From Algiphilus aromaticivorans DG1253 (GTDB taxonomy: Bacteria; Pseudomonadota; Gammaproteobacteria; Nevskiales; Nevskiaceae), in contig NZ_JPOG01000001.1 in NCBI RefSeq assembly GCF_000733765.1, positions 2,356,001-2,420,000 of the forward strand: a DNA stretch of 64,000 bases, read 5' to 3'. Shown one piece after another: positions 19,889-28,254 of the stretch. The notes under the pieces are model-generated. The model had not been told where the DNA came from and ran no database searches. It saw only the letters and a program-made list of their open reading frames with translations. Every line of letters begins with the position of its first letter. Position 1 is the first letter of the stretch. Position numbers and translations under genes: made by a program.

Positions 19889-20977
19889 TCACGCCCAGGC
19901 CACAGCGACCAGGCGCTCACCCTGGAAGGGCTGTCGACCGTGCGCAACGCTGGCGTTGTCGATGGCGAGTACGTCGCCGCGCTGCCAGGGCTGCACGACC
20001 GTGTTGCGCCACACGACATCACAGACGTGGCGGATATGGCTGCTGGGGATCTCTCCGCCGTCGGCATAGGTGACGTGATAGCTCTGGCGGTCGGCAGGCA
20101 GCAGGCGATGCTTGGCCACCGCGATCAGCTTCAGCGCCGCCGCCGACGCGAACAGCCGTGGACTGCCCAGCAGGCGGGCCTGCCTGGCCAACTCGTGCGG
20201 CGTGGCGGCCAGATGCATGACCTGACTGTGGTTGAACCAGGCCATTTCGCCGGTCTCGGGATGCGCACGCACGGCGGGATGCGTACTGTAGAGCGTCAGC
20301 CGGTCATCGTCGTCCCAGACCAGTTCGTCGCCGGCCTCATGGGCGATGCGCTCGACCTCGGCCTTGTCGGTGGTGCCGTAGACCTCGTGCCAGCGCTTGA
20401 ACTGGAAGACATCGAAATTGTGCTTCGCCTTCGGCCCCTTGTAGGCGCGGATATGGCGCACGCCGCGCGTCTCGAAGGCCTCGCGCACCACGGGGTCGAG
20501 GTCGCGATAGACCCTGCGCAGATCGGTCAGCGGTGTGGCCCCGCCCACCGCCGAGGGCGTCGGGCACCAGAAGAAGAGGCTGTGCGGGGCGCGATCGAAA
20601 TAGAAGCTCATCTCCGCGTGCTGCGGGATCGGATAGTGCGGCGGCAGCTCGGTGGAGGTGAAGACGTAATCGGAGAGCTTGCGGCGCGGGCTCTGGCCCA
20701 GGTATTCACACTGCAGGTCGGGCGCGATGACCCGCGCCGCATCCTCGAAGGCCTGCGCCTGGTCGACGGCAAAGCCACGGAAGCGAAGCGCGCCATGCTT
20801 GCGGCGAGCGGCCATGACGGCATCGTGCCGCTCGGCGATCCAGTCCGCGAGCACGGTGCCCGGTGCCGGAGCGGTGACGCACAGCGGGAGCCCGCGCTCG
20901 GAATCCGGCAGGCTGCCTGCAAGCGGTTCCGCATCCTGTAGCGATCGATCGCCCCGGAGATCCTGTGTCGACTCCAT
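19889..20977 (-). CDS. TauD/TfdA-family Fe(II)/2-oxoglutarate oxygenase (SyrP-like)
   Basis: ATG 20977 stands behind AAGGAG (minus strand, 20985-20990), giving 362 residues. The fold signature is complete: PIPQHAEMSFYFDRAPHSLFFWC with Fe ligands His120 and Glu122, GGATPLTDLRRVYRDLDP, and the distal DNASVAHGRQPF with His346, followed by a GERLVAVAW strand whose Arg would hold 2-oxoglutarate. The HxE form and the GGATPLTD stretch match the SyrP-like group, which hydroxylates amino-acid substrates, more than taurine dioxygenase itself. It lies 40 bases after the channel gene on the same strand. The substrate is unknown. Confidence 0.85.
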   Translation of the reverse strand: MESTQDLRGDRSLQDAEPLAGSLPDSERGLPLCVTAPAPGTVLADWIAERHDAVMAARRKHGALRFRGFAVDQAQAFEDAARVIAPDLQCEYLGQSPRRKLSDYVFTSTELPPHYPIPQHAEMSFYFDRAPHSLFFWCPTPSAVGGATPLTDLRRVYRDLDPVVREAFETRGVRHIRAYKGPKAKHNFDVFQFKRWHEVYGTTDKAEVERIAHEAGDELVWDDDDRLTLYSTHPAVRAHPETGEMAWFNHSQVMHLAATPHELARQARLLGSPRLFASAAALKLIAVAKHRLLPADRQSYHVTYADGGEIPSSHIRHVCDVVWRNTVVQPWQRGDVLAIDNASVAHGRQPFQGERLVAVAWA

Positions 20978-21016
20978 GCTGCTACTCCTTTCTTGGTCGC
21001 TTGCCGCAACCACAGC

Positions 21017-22969
21017 CTAGCGCGCCTCCGGCGCGAAGCCCATGCCCGGTGACAGCAGCAACAGTTGCAGATCCGATGCCGGCGGCGGCACGGCCTCCGC
21101 CGGCGGGCGCAGGGTGATGCTTCCGTCGGCCGTCATCCAGCCCAGTAACAGGCCGCGCTCACGCAGCATGACCCGCAGCATCGCACAGGTGGCGCCTTCG
21201 GCCGCCGCTCCGCACTCGGCGCGCGGCAGCAGCACGAGATCGGCGCCGTCGCGCTGCAACAGGGCGTCGAAGACGGGCAGCAATTCCTGCCGCAGCGCGC
21301 CCTGACCAAGCAGGTGGCTGACGATCAAGGGCGGTACCAGCAGATCCTCCCGGTCCGCCCCCATCAAGGGCGTATTGTCCGAATCCGCCAGCTCCAGCAG
21401 CACGCGCGGCGGCCGGGGCGCTTCGGCGAGCAGGCGCCGGAGCACCAGCTTGGCGACGATGGCCCGGGCGTCGGCCTCCTGCTCATCGCTGATCAACTCG
21501 GAAGTGGCGATGAACACCGCGTCGAAGCGTTCCGGATGGCAGGCGGCCAGTTCGTGCTCGACCACCAGGTCGGCCTCGACGTGCGTGCATTGCACGCGGC
21601 CATCCTCGGGCAGAAAGGGGGCACAAAGCCGGTCGCGCGCCTCCGCCGAGTACTGCGACACGACCGTCAGCGCCACGGTCATGTCCTCGCGACCGGCCAG
21701 TTCCTCCAGCAACGCCAGATGCCGTTGATTCCACCCCAGGATGAGCAGCCGGCGCGCCGCGACCGCAGCCGGCGCAGGCGTTGTCGGCGGCGTCGCCGCC
21801 GACTGCGGTGGGGCCTCCTCCACCGCTTCTTCCGGCTCGGTGGCGTCATGATGCGCAGCGATGAAGACGAGCCGGTCCCCCGCGAGCACACACGTGTCGC
21901 CGGGCGGATTCAGCCGCGCCTCGAAACCTTCGGTGCTCGGCCGCGCGATACCGCAGACGAGCGCATGGGGGAAGCGCGCCTGCAGGGCATCGAAGCGCTG
22001 CCCCGCCAGCTCTTCCGCCTCGCGCACATGGAAGCGATGACTACCCGAGCGCGTCAGCAGCGCCGCGAAGACGCGAGCAATGCCAGGATGACGCAGTTGC
22101 TGGACAACCATGCGGTTCACGATCTGATCGACCGCGACCAGCGCCAGCGGCCCCGGGTAGGCGGCCCGCGCCACCTCGCGTTGCCGCCGGTCCTGCAGCT
22201 CCGCGACCACCAGCGGACGCGCAGCGCTGGACAATGCACGCGCCTCCTCGCCGAGTGCCATCAGCGTCTTGATGGTGGCGACATCCTCGGACTGCTGTAC
22301 CGAACGGGCGAACACGCCGCCGGGAAGAATGATCACCGCTGCCTGCGGCACATTCACGCGGTGCAGGTCCACGGTCTGCAAGGGATCACCGCTGCGCAGC
22401 ACCAGTTCGCGGCTGTGCCGGCCACGCAGGCCGAGCTGCCGGAAACGCTGTGCGACGCCGGCGTCGACGCGCTCGGACAGCACGGCGATACGCAGTCGGC
22501 GCGCGCCGACGCGACGCAGGAAGCGGCGCAGACGACCGCCCGCGTTGAGGATCTCCGCCACCACTGGAAGCGTGCGGCTGCCGAAGCCGAGCACGACGAT
22601 GTGACGGCGTGCGGTAATCGGGGTCAGCCCCTGTTCCAGCGCGCGCATGGTGCGCGTCAGCCATTGCGTGAGAATAGCGATGAGCGTGCCCATGAACAGC
22701 ACATAGCCGCTCACGGTCAATCCGGTGGAGACCACGCGCCGCCAGCTGCCCGCGTCATCACCCAGATAGCCGGGATCGGTCAGGCGCAGAAAGGCCCACC
22801 ACACCGCCTCGCCGAGCCGCTCTTCCCCCGTTGGCAGGATGAGCAATCCACCGATCAGAGACACAACGCCGATCGCTCCGGCCACGACCAGCAGCTGGTA
22901 ACCGGCGCCCTTGATGAACTGGCGCTCGAAGAAGTAGCGCAGCCGGTCGGCTGCCCGCAGGCGGTACAT
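21017..22969 (-). CDS. CASTOR/POLLUX-like ion channel with RCK-type domains
   Basis: A 650-residue protein with two membrane helices (about residues 25-47 and 85-105) around a pore-like stretch WWAFLRLTDPGYLGDD. Two long cytosolic nucleotide-binding RCK-like units follow, opening with RHIVVLGFGSRTLPVVAEIL and ARRLLILGWNQRHLALLEEL. This is the architecture of the CASTOR/POLLUX/DMI1 family, bacterial members of which are thought to be cation channels gated by ligands on the RCK ring. The filter lacks a canonical GYG, so ion preference is open. A Pro/Ala/Glu-rich linker separates the two halves. Confidence 0.82.
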   Translation of the reverse strand: MYRLRAADRLRYFFERQFIKGAGYQLLVVAGAIGVVSLIGGLLILPTGEERLGEAVWWAFLRLTDPGYLGDDAGSWRRVVSTGLTVSGYVLFMGTLIAILTQWLTRTMRALEQGLTPITARRHIVVLGFGSRTLPVVAEILNAGGRLRRFLRRVGARRLRIAVLSERVDAGVAQRFRQLGLRGRHSRELVLRSGDPLQTVDLHRVNVPQAAVIILPGGVFARSVQQSEDVATIKTLMALGEEARALSSAARPLVVAELQDRRQREVARAAYPGPLALVAVDQIVNRMVVQQLRHPGIARVFAALLTRSGSHRFHVREAEELAGQRFDALQARFPHALVCGIARPSTEGFEARLNPPGDTCVLAGDRLVFIAAHHDATEPEEAVEEAPPQSAATPPTTPAPAAVAARRLLILGWNQRHLALLEELAGREDMTVALTVVSQYSAEARDRLCAPFLPEDGRVQCTHVEADLVVEHELAACHPERFDAVFIATSELISDEQEADARAIVAKLVLRRLLAEAPRPPRVLLELADSDNTPLMGADREDLLVPPLIVSHLLGQGALRQELLPVFDALLQRDGADLVLLPRAECGAAAEGATCAMLRVMLRERGLLLGWMTADGSITLRPPAEAVPPPASDLQLLLLSPGMGFAPEAR

Positions 22970-23016
22970 CGACGCGATTCCGGAAGACGAGTCCGCAGTC
23001 TACGCCGCCGCGCGGC

Positions 23017-23976
23017 TCAGTAGCGCAATAGCACGCTGCCCCAGGTCATGCCGCCACCAACCCCCTGCAGCAGCAGGGTCTGCCCGGCACTGACGCGCGC
23101 ATCGCGCACCGCGGTATCCAGCGCCAGCGGCACGGAAGCCGCCGAGGTATTGCCGTGCCGCGCGACCGTCGTGACCACGCGCTCGCGCGCGATCCCGACC
23201 TTGTCCGCCAGGGCATTGATGATGCGCATATTGGCCTGGTGGGGAATGAACCAGTCGAGATCCTCGGCACCGACCCCGGATTCGGCGAGCAGCTTCTGCG
23301 CGGACTCGCCGAGCGCGCGCACGGCCAGACGAAAGACGGCCTGCCCGTCCATCTCCAGGAAGGGATTGCCGCGCACCTGTCCCTCGCTGATACCGCCGGT
23401 CACACGGAGAATGTGGCCGAGGCTGCCGTCGGCACCGAGATGCGTGCCCAGCACGCCGTGCTCGGCGTCGGGTGTCACGACCACGGCACCGGCGCCGTCG
23501 CCGAAGAGGACACAGGTGCGTCGGTCGTTCCAGTCCAGCAGCCGCGAGAAGACCTCCGCACCGACCACCAGCGCGCAGCGGTGGCTGCCGGTCGCGACCA
23601 TGCGCTCGGCAATCGTCAGGGCATAGATGAAGCCGGTGCAGACCGCCTGCACGTCGAAGGCCGCGGCCGCGCCCACGCCCAGCTTGTCCTGCAGGATGCA
23701 GGCCGTGGACGGGAAGATCATATCCGGCGTCGTGGTCGCGACGATGATGAGATCCACGTCGCCGGGCACCAGGCCGGCGGCGTCGAGCGCATTGCGTGCC
23801 GCCGCCAGCGCCAGATCGCTGGTCAGCTCGTCGTCGGCGGCAACGTGCCGGGCCTCGATACCGGTGCGCGAGACGATCCACTCGTCGGAGGTATCGATGC
23901 GGCTTTCCAGCTCGCTGTTGGTGACGACACGCTCCGGCAGATAGCTGCCGGTGCCGCGGATGCGTGCATAGCTCAT
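23017..23976 (-). CDS. fabH: Beta-ketoacyl-ACP synthase III (FabH)
   Basis: A 319-residue thiolase-fold enzyme condensing acetyl-CoA with malonyl-ACP to start fatty-acid synthesis. The catalytic triad is present: Cys113 in [11 protein letters not shown], His246 in [13 protein letters not shown] and Asn276 in [10 protein letters not shown], one or two residues off the E. coli numbers. It is not in a plsX-fabH-fabD cluster here; it follows a nitroreductase gene with an ATGA overlap. Because it stands apart, it could be a second KAS III with another primer preference. The [13 protein letters not shown] end is normal. Confidence 0.93.
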   Translation of the reverse strand: MSYARIRGTGSYLPERVVTNSELESRIDTSDEWIVSRTGIEARHVAADDELTSDLALAAARNALDAAGLVPGDVDLIIVATTTPDMIFPSTACILQDKLGVGAAAAFDVQAVCTGFIYALTIAERMVATGSHRCALVVGAEVFSRLLDWNDRRTCVLFGDGAGAVVVTPDAEHGVLGTHLGADGSLGHILRVTGGISEGQVRGNPFLEMDGQAVFRLAVRALGESAQKLLAESGVGAEDLDWFIPHQANMRIINALADKVGIARERVVTTVARHGNTSAASVPLALDTAVRDARVSAGQTLLLQGVGGGMTWGSVLLRY

Positions 23977-24677
23977 GAGTCTTGCGCTACGAAATGGACG
24001 AAGTCATCGAGGCCCGCTCGCGGGCTCTGCATGTGATTGACAGCTGCCTCGGGGTCGGCATGCCCGACGGCGATGCCGCAGTGAAGCATTTGAGAATCCG
24101 GGATGTCGCAGAAGGCGGCGACCTCACGGTGCCAGATCGCCCAGGCCTCCTGCGGGCAGGTGTGCAGGCCGCGCTCGCGGGCGGCCAGCATGAAGCTCTG
24201 CTGGAACATGCCCAGATGCGCCCATTGATTGACGTTCATGATGCGCTCCACCGCGAAGAAGACCGCCGCCGGCGCGCCGAAGAACTCGAAGTTGCGCGCG
24301 AACTGCGTCAGGCGCGCGGCCTTGTCTTCGCGCGGTATGCCCAGCGTGCCGTAGAGCAGCTCGCCGATATCGCGGCGGCGCGAGCGGAAGGGATCAGGCA
24401 GATCCTCGGGGTAGACCGGGTATTCCGGCGGTTCGCCGAAGGGGTGCTTCTTCATCGCCTCGCGGATACGCGCGCGAAAGGCATCAGTAGCGGCGCCGTT
24501 GAGCACATAGGCTGACCAGGGCTGGAGATTGCCGCCGGAGGGCGCACGCGCGGCATCAGTGAGCAGCTCGCGCAGCGTGGCGTCGGCCACCGGCGCGTCG
24601 GTGAAGGCACGGATACTGCGCCGCGAATACAGGGCTTCGCGCACACCGGTGGCGGGCGCGGTGATCGTCTCGGTCAT
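23973..24677 (-). CDS. Nitroreductase-family FMN oxidoreductase
   Basis: I place the start at ATG 24677 ([16 protein letters not shown]); the open frame extends upstream to 24770 but only through low-complexity Ala codons. The 234-residue product has the nitroreductase opening [26 protein letters not shown] (FMN contact), the central [24 protein letters not shown] and the end [13 protein letters not shown]. Enzymes of this family reduce nitro compounds, quinones or enones using NAD(P)H in the cytoplasm. The stop overlaps the fabH start (ATGA), implying coupled translation; a link to lipid metabolism is possible but not shown. Confidence 0.88.
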   Translation of the reverse strand: MTETITAPATGVREALYSRRSIRAFTDAPVADATLRELLTDAARAPSGGNLQPWSAYVLNGAATDAFRARIREAMKKHPFGEPPEYPVYPEDLPDPFRSRRRDIGELLYGTLGIPREDKAARLTQFARNFEFFGAPAAVFFAVERIMNVNQWAHLGMFQQSFMLAARERGLHTCPQEAWAIWHREVAAFCDIPDSQMLHCGIAVGHADPEAAVNHMQSPRAGLDDFVHFVAQDS

Positions 24678-24723
24678 CCGCGCATGGTAGCGGGGCGCGC
24701 CGGCCGCGGCAGCGGCCGCGCGG

Positions 24724-24969
24724 TCACCCGAGGTAAAGCACCAGCAGTGCCGCCGCGCAAGCGATCGCAATCAGCCCGCCGGCAACGCCCGCGATGATGG
24801 TCAGGCGTCGGCGCTTGCGGTGCCGCTGCTGCTCGGCGTAGATCGCCTCCATCTCCGCGCGTGGCATGACGTCCATGTCCCAGTGCGTGGTGTGCTGCTC
24901 CTTGACCTCATCCAGCAACACCTGCCGCGGCTTGGGCGATGGCTCGTCGTCGCGATTCATGCCCTGCAT
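24724..24969 (-). CDS. Small tail-anchored-like membrane protein
   Basis: An 81-residue protein (72-78 residues if a downstream ATG such as 24960 is used) with a charged N-terminal half containing EQHTTHWDMDVMPRAEMEAIY, a basic patch RHRKRRR and one C-terminal membrane helix (LTIIAGVAGGLIAIACAAALLVL). The topology suggests an inner-membrane protein with the N-terminus in the cytosol. I do not recognise the family. It lies 46 bases upstream of the nitroreductase gene on the same strand and may lead that operon. Confidence 0.55.
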   Translation of the reverse strand: MQGMNRDDEPSPKPRQVLLDEVKEQHTTHWDMDVMPRAEMEAIYAEQQRHRKRRRLTIIAGVAGGLIAIACAAALLVLYLG

Positions 24970-25076
24970 GCTAGCAGCGCACGAGCACGCAGAGTGCGGT
25001 CGTCGCGACGGTGTCGCTTGCGGCCAGCGCGCGGCTGCTGCAGGCTCGCGCTACAACACTTCTTCCGGAAACATGC

Positions 25077-25553
25077 ATGCGCCCGCGCATCAAGGTTCGC
25101 CGCTCACCGATCCATGGCAACGGTGTCTTCGCCAATCGCGACATCCCCGCCGGCACCGAGATCATTCAATACCGCGGTCGACTGCTCACCCACGACGAGG
25201 CCGATCAGCGCTATGGCGGCAACGTCGAGGAAGGCCAAACCTATCTCTTCACGCTGAACGAGACCTACGTCATCGACGGCGAGGACAACGGCAACTCCGC
25301 GCGCTGGATCAACCACAGCTGCGACCCGAACTGCCAGGCGGTCACCGTAGAGGACGCCCACGAGCGACCCGAGCGCGACCGCATCGTCATCGAAGCGCTG
25401 CGCGACATCAGTGCCGGCGAAGAGCTGTCCTTCGACTACGGCATCGTGCTCGAAGTGCCACACACCGCGGCGCGCAAGCGCGTCTGGGCCTGCCACTGCG
25501 GCAGCCCGCGCTGCACCGGAACCCTTCTGAAACCGAAGTCGGGCAGGAAGTGA
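25077..25553 (+). CDS. SET-domain protein lysine methyltransferase-like
   Basis: From ATG 25077 the product has 158 residues and is almost only a SET domain. The landmarks are all there: SPIHGNGVFANRDIPAG (SAM-side strand, residues 10-26), RWINHSCDPNC (76-86, the pseudoknot NHSC motif), GEELSFDYG (114-122, catalytic Tyr) and a post-SET Cys cluster C139, C141, C146 (WACHCGSPRCTG) that with Cys86 would bind zinc. SET domains transfer methyl from SAM to lysine. Bacterial members are scattered and some are secreted effectors, but no signal is visible here. The gene stands alone. Confidence 0.88.
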   Translation: MRPRIKVRRSPIHGNGVFANRDIPAGTEIIQYRGRLLTHDEADQRYGGNVEEGQTYLFTLNETYVIDGEDNGNSARWINHSCDPNCQAVTVEDAHERPERDRIVIEALRDISAGEELSFDYGIVLEVPHTAARKRVWACHCGSPRCTGTLLKPKSGRK

Positions 25554-25606
25554 CAGCGTCTGACGGCTGACCTAGTCTCAAGCTCCGAACCCACGCAGAG
25601 CCCGCC

Positions 25607-26059
25607 ATGTCCCTGCCTCGTCTGCTGCCTGCCCTCGTCGCCTTCGTCGGCTTGCTGCCGATCGCACACGCCCAGGAGGCGCCCGCCCCCGAACTCGGCC
25701 CGGACGAGGTCGTCGCTGCCCAGCTCGCCGGTTTCGCCCAGGGTGACGACGAAGGCATTGCCCGGGCCTTCGCATTCGCCTCACCGGGCAATCGCGCCAA
25801 CACCGGCCCGCTGCCGCGCTTCACCCGAATGATTCGCGAGGCCTACCCCGAGCTGATCGGTCACCGCGGGGCGGAGCTGGCGCCCCTGCGCAAAGACGAT
25901 TCCCACGCCTATCAGGGCGTCGAAATCGTTGGCCCGGACGGTCGTGACCACCTCTATCTCTTCATTCTCAGCCGCTACGAGGACGAAGATTGCGACGGCT
26001 GTTGGATGACCGACGGCGTCAGTAAGCGGCCAACCGACCCGGACGCCAAGGCGCTCTGA
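25607..26059 (+). CDS. Secreted DUF4864-like protein
   Basis: A 150-residue protein with a signal peptide (MSLPRLLPALVAFVGLLPIAHA, cut before QEA). The mature part has the SnoaL/NTF2-like pattern of DUF4864: LAGFAQGDDEGIARAFAFASPGN, a central TRMIREAYPEL and VEIVGPDGRDHLYLFILSRYEDEDCDGCWMTDGV. Such proteins are periplasmic or secreted with unknown function. It is 53 bases after the SET gene in the same direction, possibly with its own transcript. The Cys pair near the end (DCDGCW) is common in this family. Confidence 0.68.
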   Translation: MSLPRLLPALVAFVGLLPIAHAQEAPAPELGPDEVVAAQLAGFAQGDDEGIARAFAFASPGNRANTGPLPRFTRMIREAYPELIGHRGAELAPLRKDDSHAYQGVEIVGPDGRDHLYLFILSRYEDEDCDGCWMTDGVSKRPTDPDAKAL

Positions 26060-26360
26060 GGGCTATGACGGCAGCGTGGGACAGCTAGGAATCACAGATT
26101 TCCGCGGATTCCTTTGATTGGCTACGATGTCGCGAAGCCACGCCCCCGTCGAAACTCCGCTTCGCCAGCGCCGGAGTGCCGGGTGAATGCAGCGGGGAGG
26201 CGCGGCTGGTAACCCTCCATAGGATTACGGCAATCAGAAGTCGAATCTTCTCGTAACCTGACTTGAGGAGGTTCCCATGCGGAAATCGCGGTTCTTCACG
26301 CACTCGGGACACTGATAACCGGCCTTAGTCACACTCGCACCAACTGGCCGCGGAGCTTCC
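26060..26360. other. Non-coding spacer with no recognised element
   Basis: About 300 bases without a supportable gene. The only internal frame (minus, 26085-26312) has no protein-like composition. Short related pieces, ATTTCCGCGGATT near 26,096 and GCGGAAATCGCGG near 26,280, face each other as an imperfect inverted pair about 180 bases apart and might be the worn ends of a small mobile element, but the match is too short to claim this. Confidence 0.4.
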
Positions 26361-26633
26361 TCATCGACCCCCATCGCGACCCTGACTTCTAACTTCCATA
26401 AGATCGCGACGAAATATCATAAAGACTAAAGCACCAACTACAAGTCCCAATAAAAGCCCTATTAGGGATTCTGCACGACCAGAATCAGTGGTCACGGCAC
26501 CACTGCCTTGACCGCTCGGGATCGGCTCACCGGTAATAAAAAGATAGAGCATATAACCGATCCAAATGATCATGACCGGCCCAAAGAACCAGATCCTGCG
26601 CACCTTTGGTGCAAACAGCTCCCTTACTGACAT
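26361..26633 (-). CDS. Hypothetical membrane protein, two membrane segments
   Basis: A 90-residue protein with two hydrophobic helices (IWFFGPVMIIWIGYMLYLFITG and SLIGLLLGLVVGALVFMIF) separated by a polar Gly/Ser loop. It begins at ATG 26633, overlapping the end of the next upstream minus-strand gene by 10 bases. GGAG lies just upstream. No family recognised. Base composition is lower in GC than its neighbours, so it may have been acquired together with the adjacent gene. Confidence 0.5.
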   Translation of the reverse strand: MSVRELFAPKVRRIWFFGPVMIIWIGYMLYLFITGEPIPSGQGSGAVTTDSGRAESLIGLLLGLVVGALVFMIFRRDLMEVRSQGRDGGR

Positions 26634-26788
26634 CCTTGCTCCTCAGACCAGTCTTGCAACACATCTTCGTGCGATTTGTCTGGAAAGTAAAAGTGCTCCC
26701 ACCCGACGAGCGTATGTGTGAAACCGACAACGTAGTTCGGGCCAGTCCATGAACACTCGATAGTTACCTCCTTCCAGACATATTCCAC
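26624..26788 (-). CDS. Short hypothetical protein, possibly a fragment
   Basis: The protein-like part of this frame reads VEYVWKEVTIECSWTGPNYV, then GFTHTLVGWEHFYFPDKSHEDVL. The only near start codons are GTG 26788 (54 residues) and TTG 26842 (72 residues); upstream the frame runs on as the antisense of the methyltransferase-like gene and loses protein character. It overlaps the start of the downstream membrane protein gene by 10 bases, which favours a real two-gene unit. The aromatic-rich sequence belongs to no family I can name. It may be the 3' part of a longer gene replaced at its 5' side. Confidence 0.4.
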   Translation of the reverse strand: MEYVWKEVTIECSWTGPNYVVGFTHTLVGWEHFYFPDKSHEDVLQDWSEEQGCQ

Positions 26789-26926
26789 AGCCTCTGCATG
26801 ATTCGCCCCCTCACGACACTGAGTTGCATGCCCCCGGTTCAATGTTCCATCCGGATCGACGAAAGAGCTGCGCCGGCCCCTGCCAGGCGCTAGGCTGACG
26901 ACCCCCCAACGGCTTCTGGAAACGCC

Positions 26927-27766
26927 ATGAGAATCCTCCCCGCCCTGATCGGTCTGCTGCTGGTCCTGCCCGCCACAGCAATGCAAAGCGACACCGACGC
27001 CACGCTCGAGTCCGCGCTGGCCGGCGAGCACCGCGAGGCGGACAACCGGGCGCGCGACCGCTACCGCAACCCGTCCGATACGCTGGCCTTCTTCGGCTGG
27101 CAGCCGCAGATGACGGTGGTCGAGCTGTGGCCGGGCGGCGGCTGGTACACGGAGATTCTCGCTCCCATCACGCGCGATCAGGGCAAGCTCTTCGCCGCTG
27201 CTTTCGCGCTCAGCGACCCCGAAGCGCCGGACTACCGCACCCGCATCCAGCGGCGCTATCTGCAGATGCTGGGTGCCGCGCCGCAGGTCTACGACCACGT
27301 GGTCGTCACCGAGCTGGGCACGCCCGGCCGCGCCAACATCGCCCCGCCCGGCAGCGCTGATCTGGTGCTGACCTTCCGCAATGTGCACAACTGGATGGCC
27401 GCGGATGAGGCGGACACCGTCTTCGGCGCCGCCTATCGCGCGCTGCGACCGGGCGGCACCTTCGGCGTCGTAGAGCATCGCGCACCGGAGGGCACCGATC
27501 GCGCCGCCATGATCGACAGCGGCTATGTCACCGAGGCGTACGTCATTGCACTGGCCGAGGCCGCCGGCTTCGAACTGGCCGCGCGCAGCGACATCAACGC
27601 CAACCCCGACGACGACGCCGACCATCCGGAGGGCGTCTGGACGCTGCCGCCGAGCCTGCGCCACTGCCGGCAACAGCCGGAATCGGCGCGGGCGGATTGC
27701 GAGGCGCGCTACCGCGCCATCGGCGAATCCGACCGCATGACGCTGCGCTTCCGCAAGCCCGAGTGA
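26927..27766 (+). CDS. Exported SAM-methyltransferase-fold protein (COG4798-like)
   Basis: A 279-residue protein with a signal peptide (MRILPALIGLLLVLPATA). The mature protein has a class I methyltransferase fold: motif I VVELWPGGGWYTEI (residues 64-77), then ADLVLTFRNVHNWM and ALRPGGTFGVVEHRA. This matches the predicted methyltransferase group COG4798, many of which also carry signal peptides although SAM is not known in the periplasm. This conflict is unsolved for the family; the protein may bind another ligand. A Cys pair near the C-terminus (RHCRQQPESARADCEARY) fits an oxidising compartment. It is followed after two bases by an NlpC/P60 lipoprotein gene. Confidence 0.8.
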   Translation: MRILPALIGLLLVLPATAMQSDTDATLESALAGEHREADNRARDRYRNPSDTLAFFGWQPQMTVVELWPGGGWYTEILAPITRDQGKLFAAAFALSDPEAPDYRTRIQRRYLQMLGAAPQVYDHVVVTELGTPGRANIAPPGSADLVLTFRNVHNWMAADEADTVFGAAYRALRPGGTFGVVEHRAPEGTDRAAMIDSGYVTEAYVIALAEAAGFELAARSDINANPDDDADHPEGVWTLPPSLRHCRQQPESARADCEARYRAIGESDRMTLRFRKPE

Positions 27767-27768
27767 GC

Positions 27769-28236
27769 ATGCGTGCCGCCGCGGTCGCACTGCTCGGGCT
27801 ACTGCTCGTCGCCTGCGCCTCGCATCCGAGACAGCCGGCGCCGGCCTCGCCCGCCGAGACCGAGCTGCGCCAGCGCATCCTGGAGGAGGCACTGGCGCAG
27901 CTCGGCCGGCCCTATCGCTACGGCGGCGGCGACCACGCGGGCTTCGACTGTAGCGGCCTGGTGCTGCACGTCTATCGCGACGCCGGCATCGAGCTGCCGC
28001 GCACAGCCGCGCAGCAACGGCGGCATGGTCGAGCCGTAGCCCCCGAGGCGGCGCGCCCGGGCGATCTCTTCTTCTACCGCATCGACGGCGGCGATCACGT
28101 CGTGGTCTACATCGGCGACGGCCGCGCGGTTCACGCGCCCCGCCCCGGGCGCACCGTCACCATCGCGGAGGTCAATCGGGACTGGTGGAAGAAGCGGCTG
28201 GTGGGCGCGCGCCGACTGATCGGCGCCGGCGTCTGA
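27769..28236 (+). CDS. NlpC/P60-family lipoprotein peptidase
   Basis: ATG 27769, two bases after the preceding stop, gives 155 residues. A lipoprotein signal ends in LLVAC with the lipidated Cys16. The NlpC/P60 papain-like core has the catalytic Cys61 (GFDCSGLV), His110 (GGDHVVVYIGDG) and His122 (AVHAPRPG). Enzymes of this group cut peptidoglycan stem peptides (gamma-D-Glu-mDAP bonds); this one has the Spr/NlpC-like layout and would act at the outer membrane inner face. It is likely co-transcribed with the COG4798-like gene. Confidence 0.92.
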   Translation: MRAAAVALLGLLLVACASHPRQPAPASPAETELRQRILEEALAQLGRPYRYGGGDHAGFDCSGLVLHVYRDAGIELPRTAAQQRRHGRAVAPEAARPGDLFFYRIDGGDHVVVYIGDGRAVHAPRPGRTVTIAEVNRDWWKKRLVGARRLIGAGV

Positions 28237-28254
28237 GCCCCACCCGCGCGCCGC

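Noticed and set aside
21314-23023. A 569-codon plus-strand frame opposite the channel gene
   Set aside because: The minus-strand product has complete channel and RCK motifs; the plus frame is Gln/Arg-rich shadow sequence.
26624-27892. A 422-codon minus-strand frame
   Set aside because: Most of it is antisense of the methyltransferase-like gene; only its last 54-72 codons look like protein and are listed separately.
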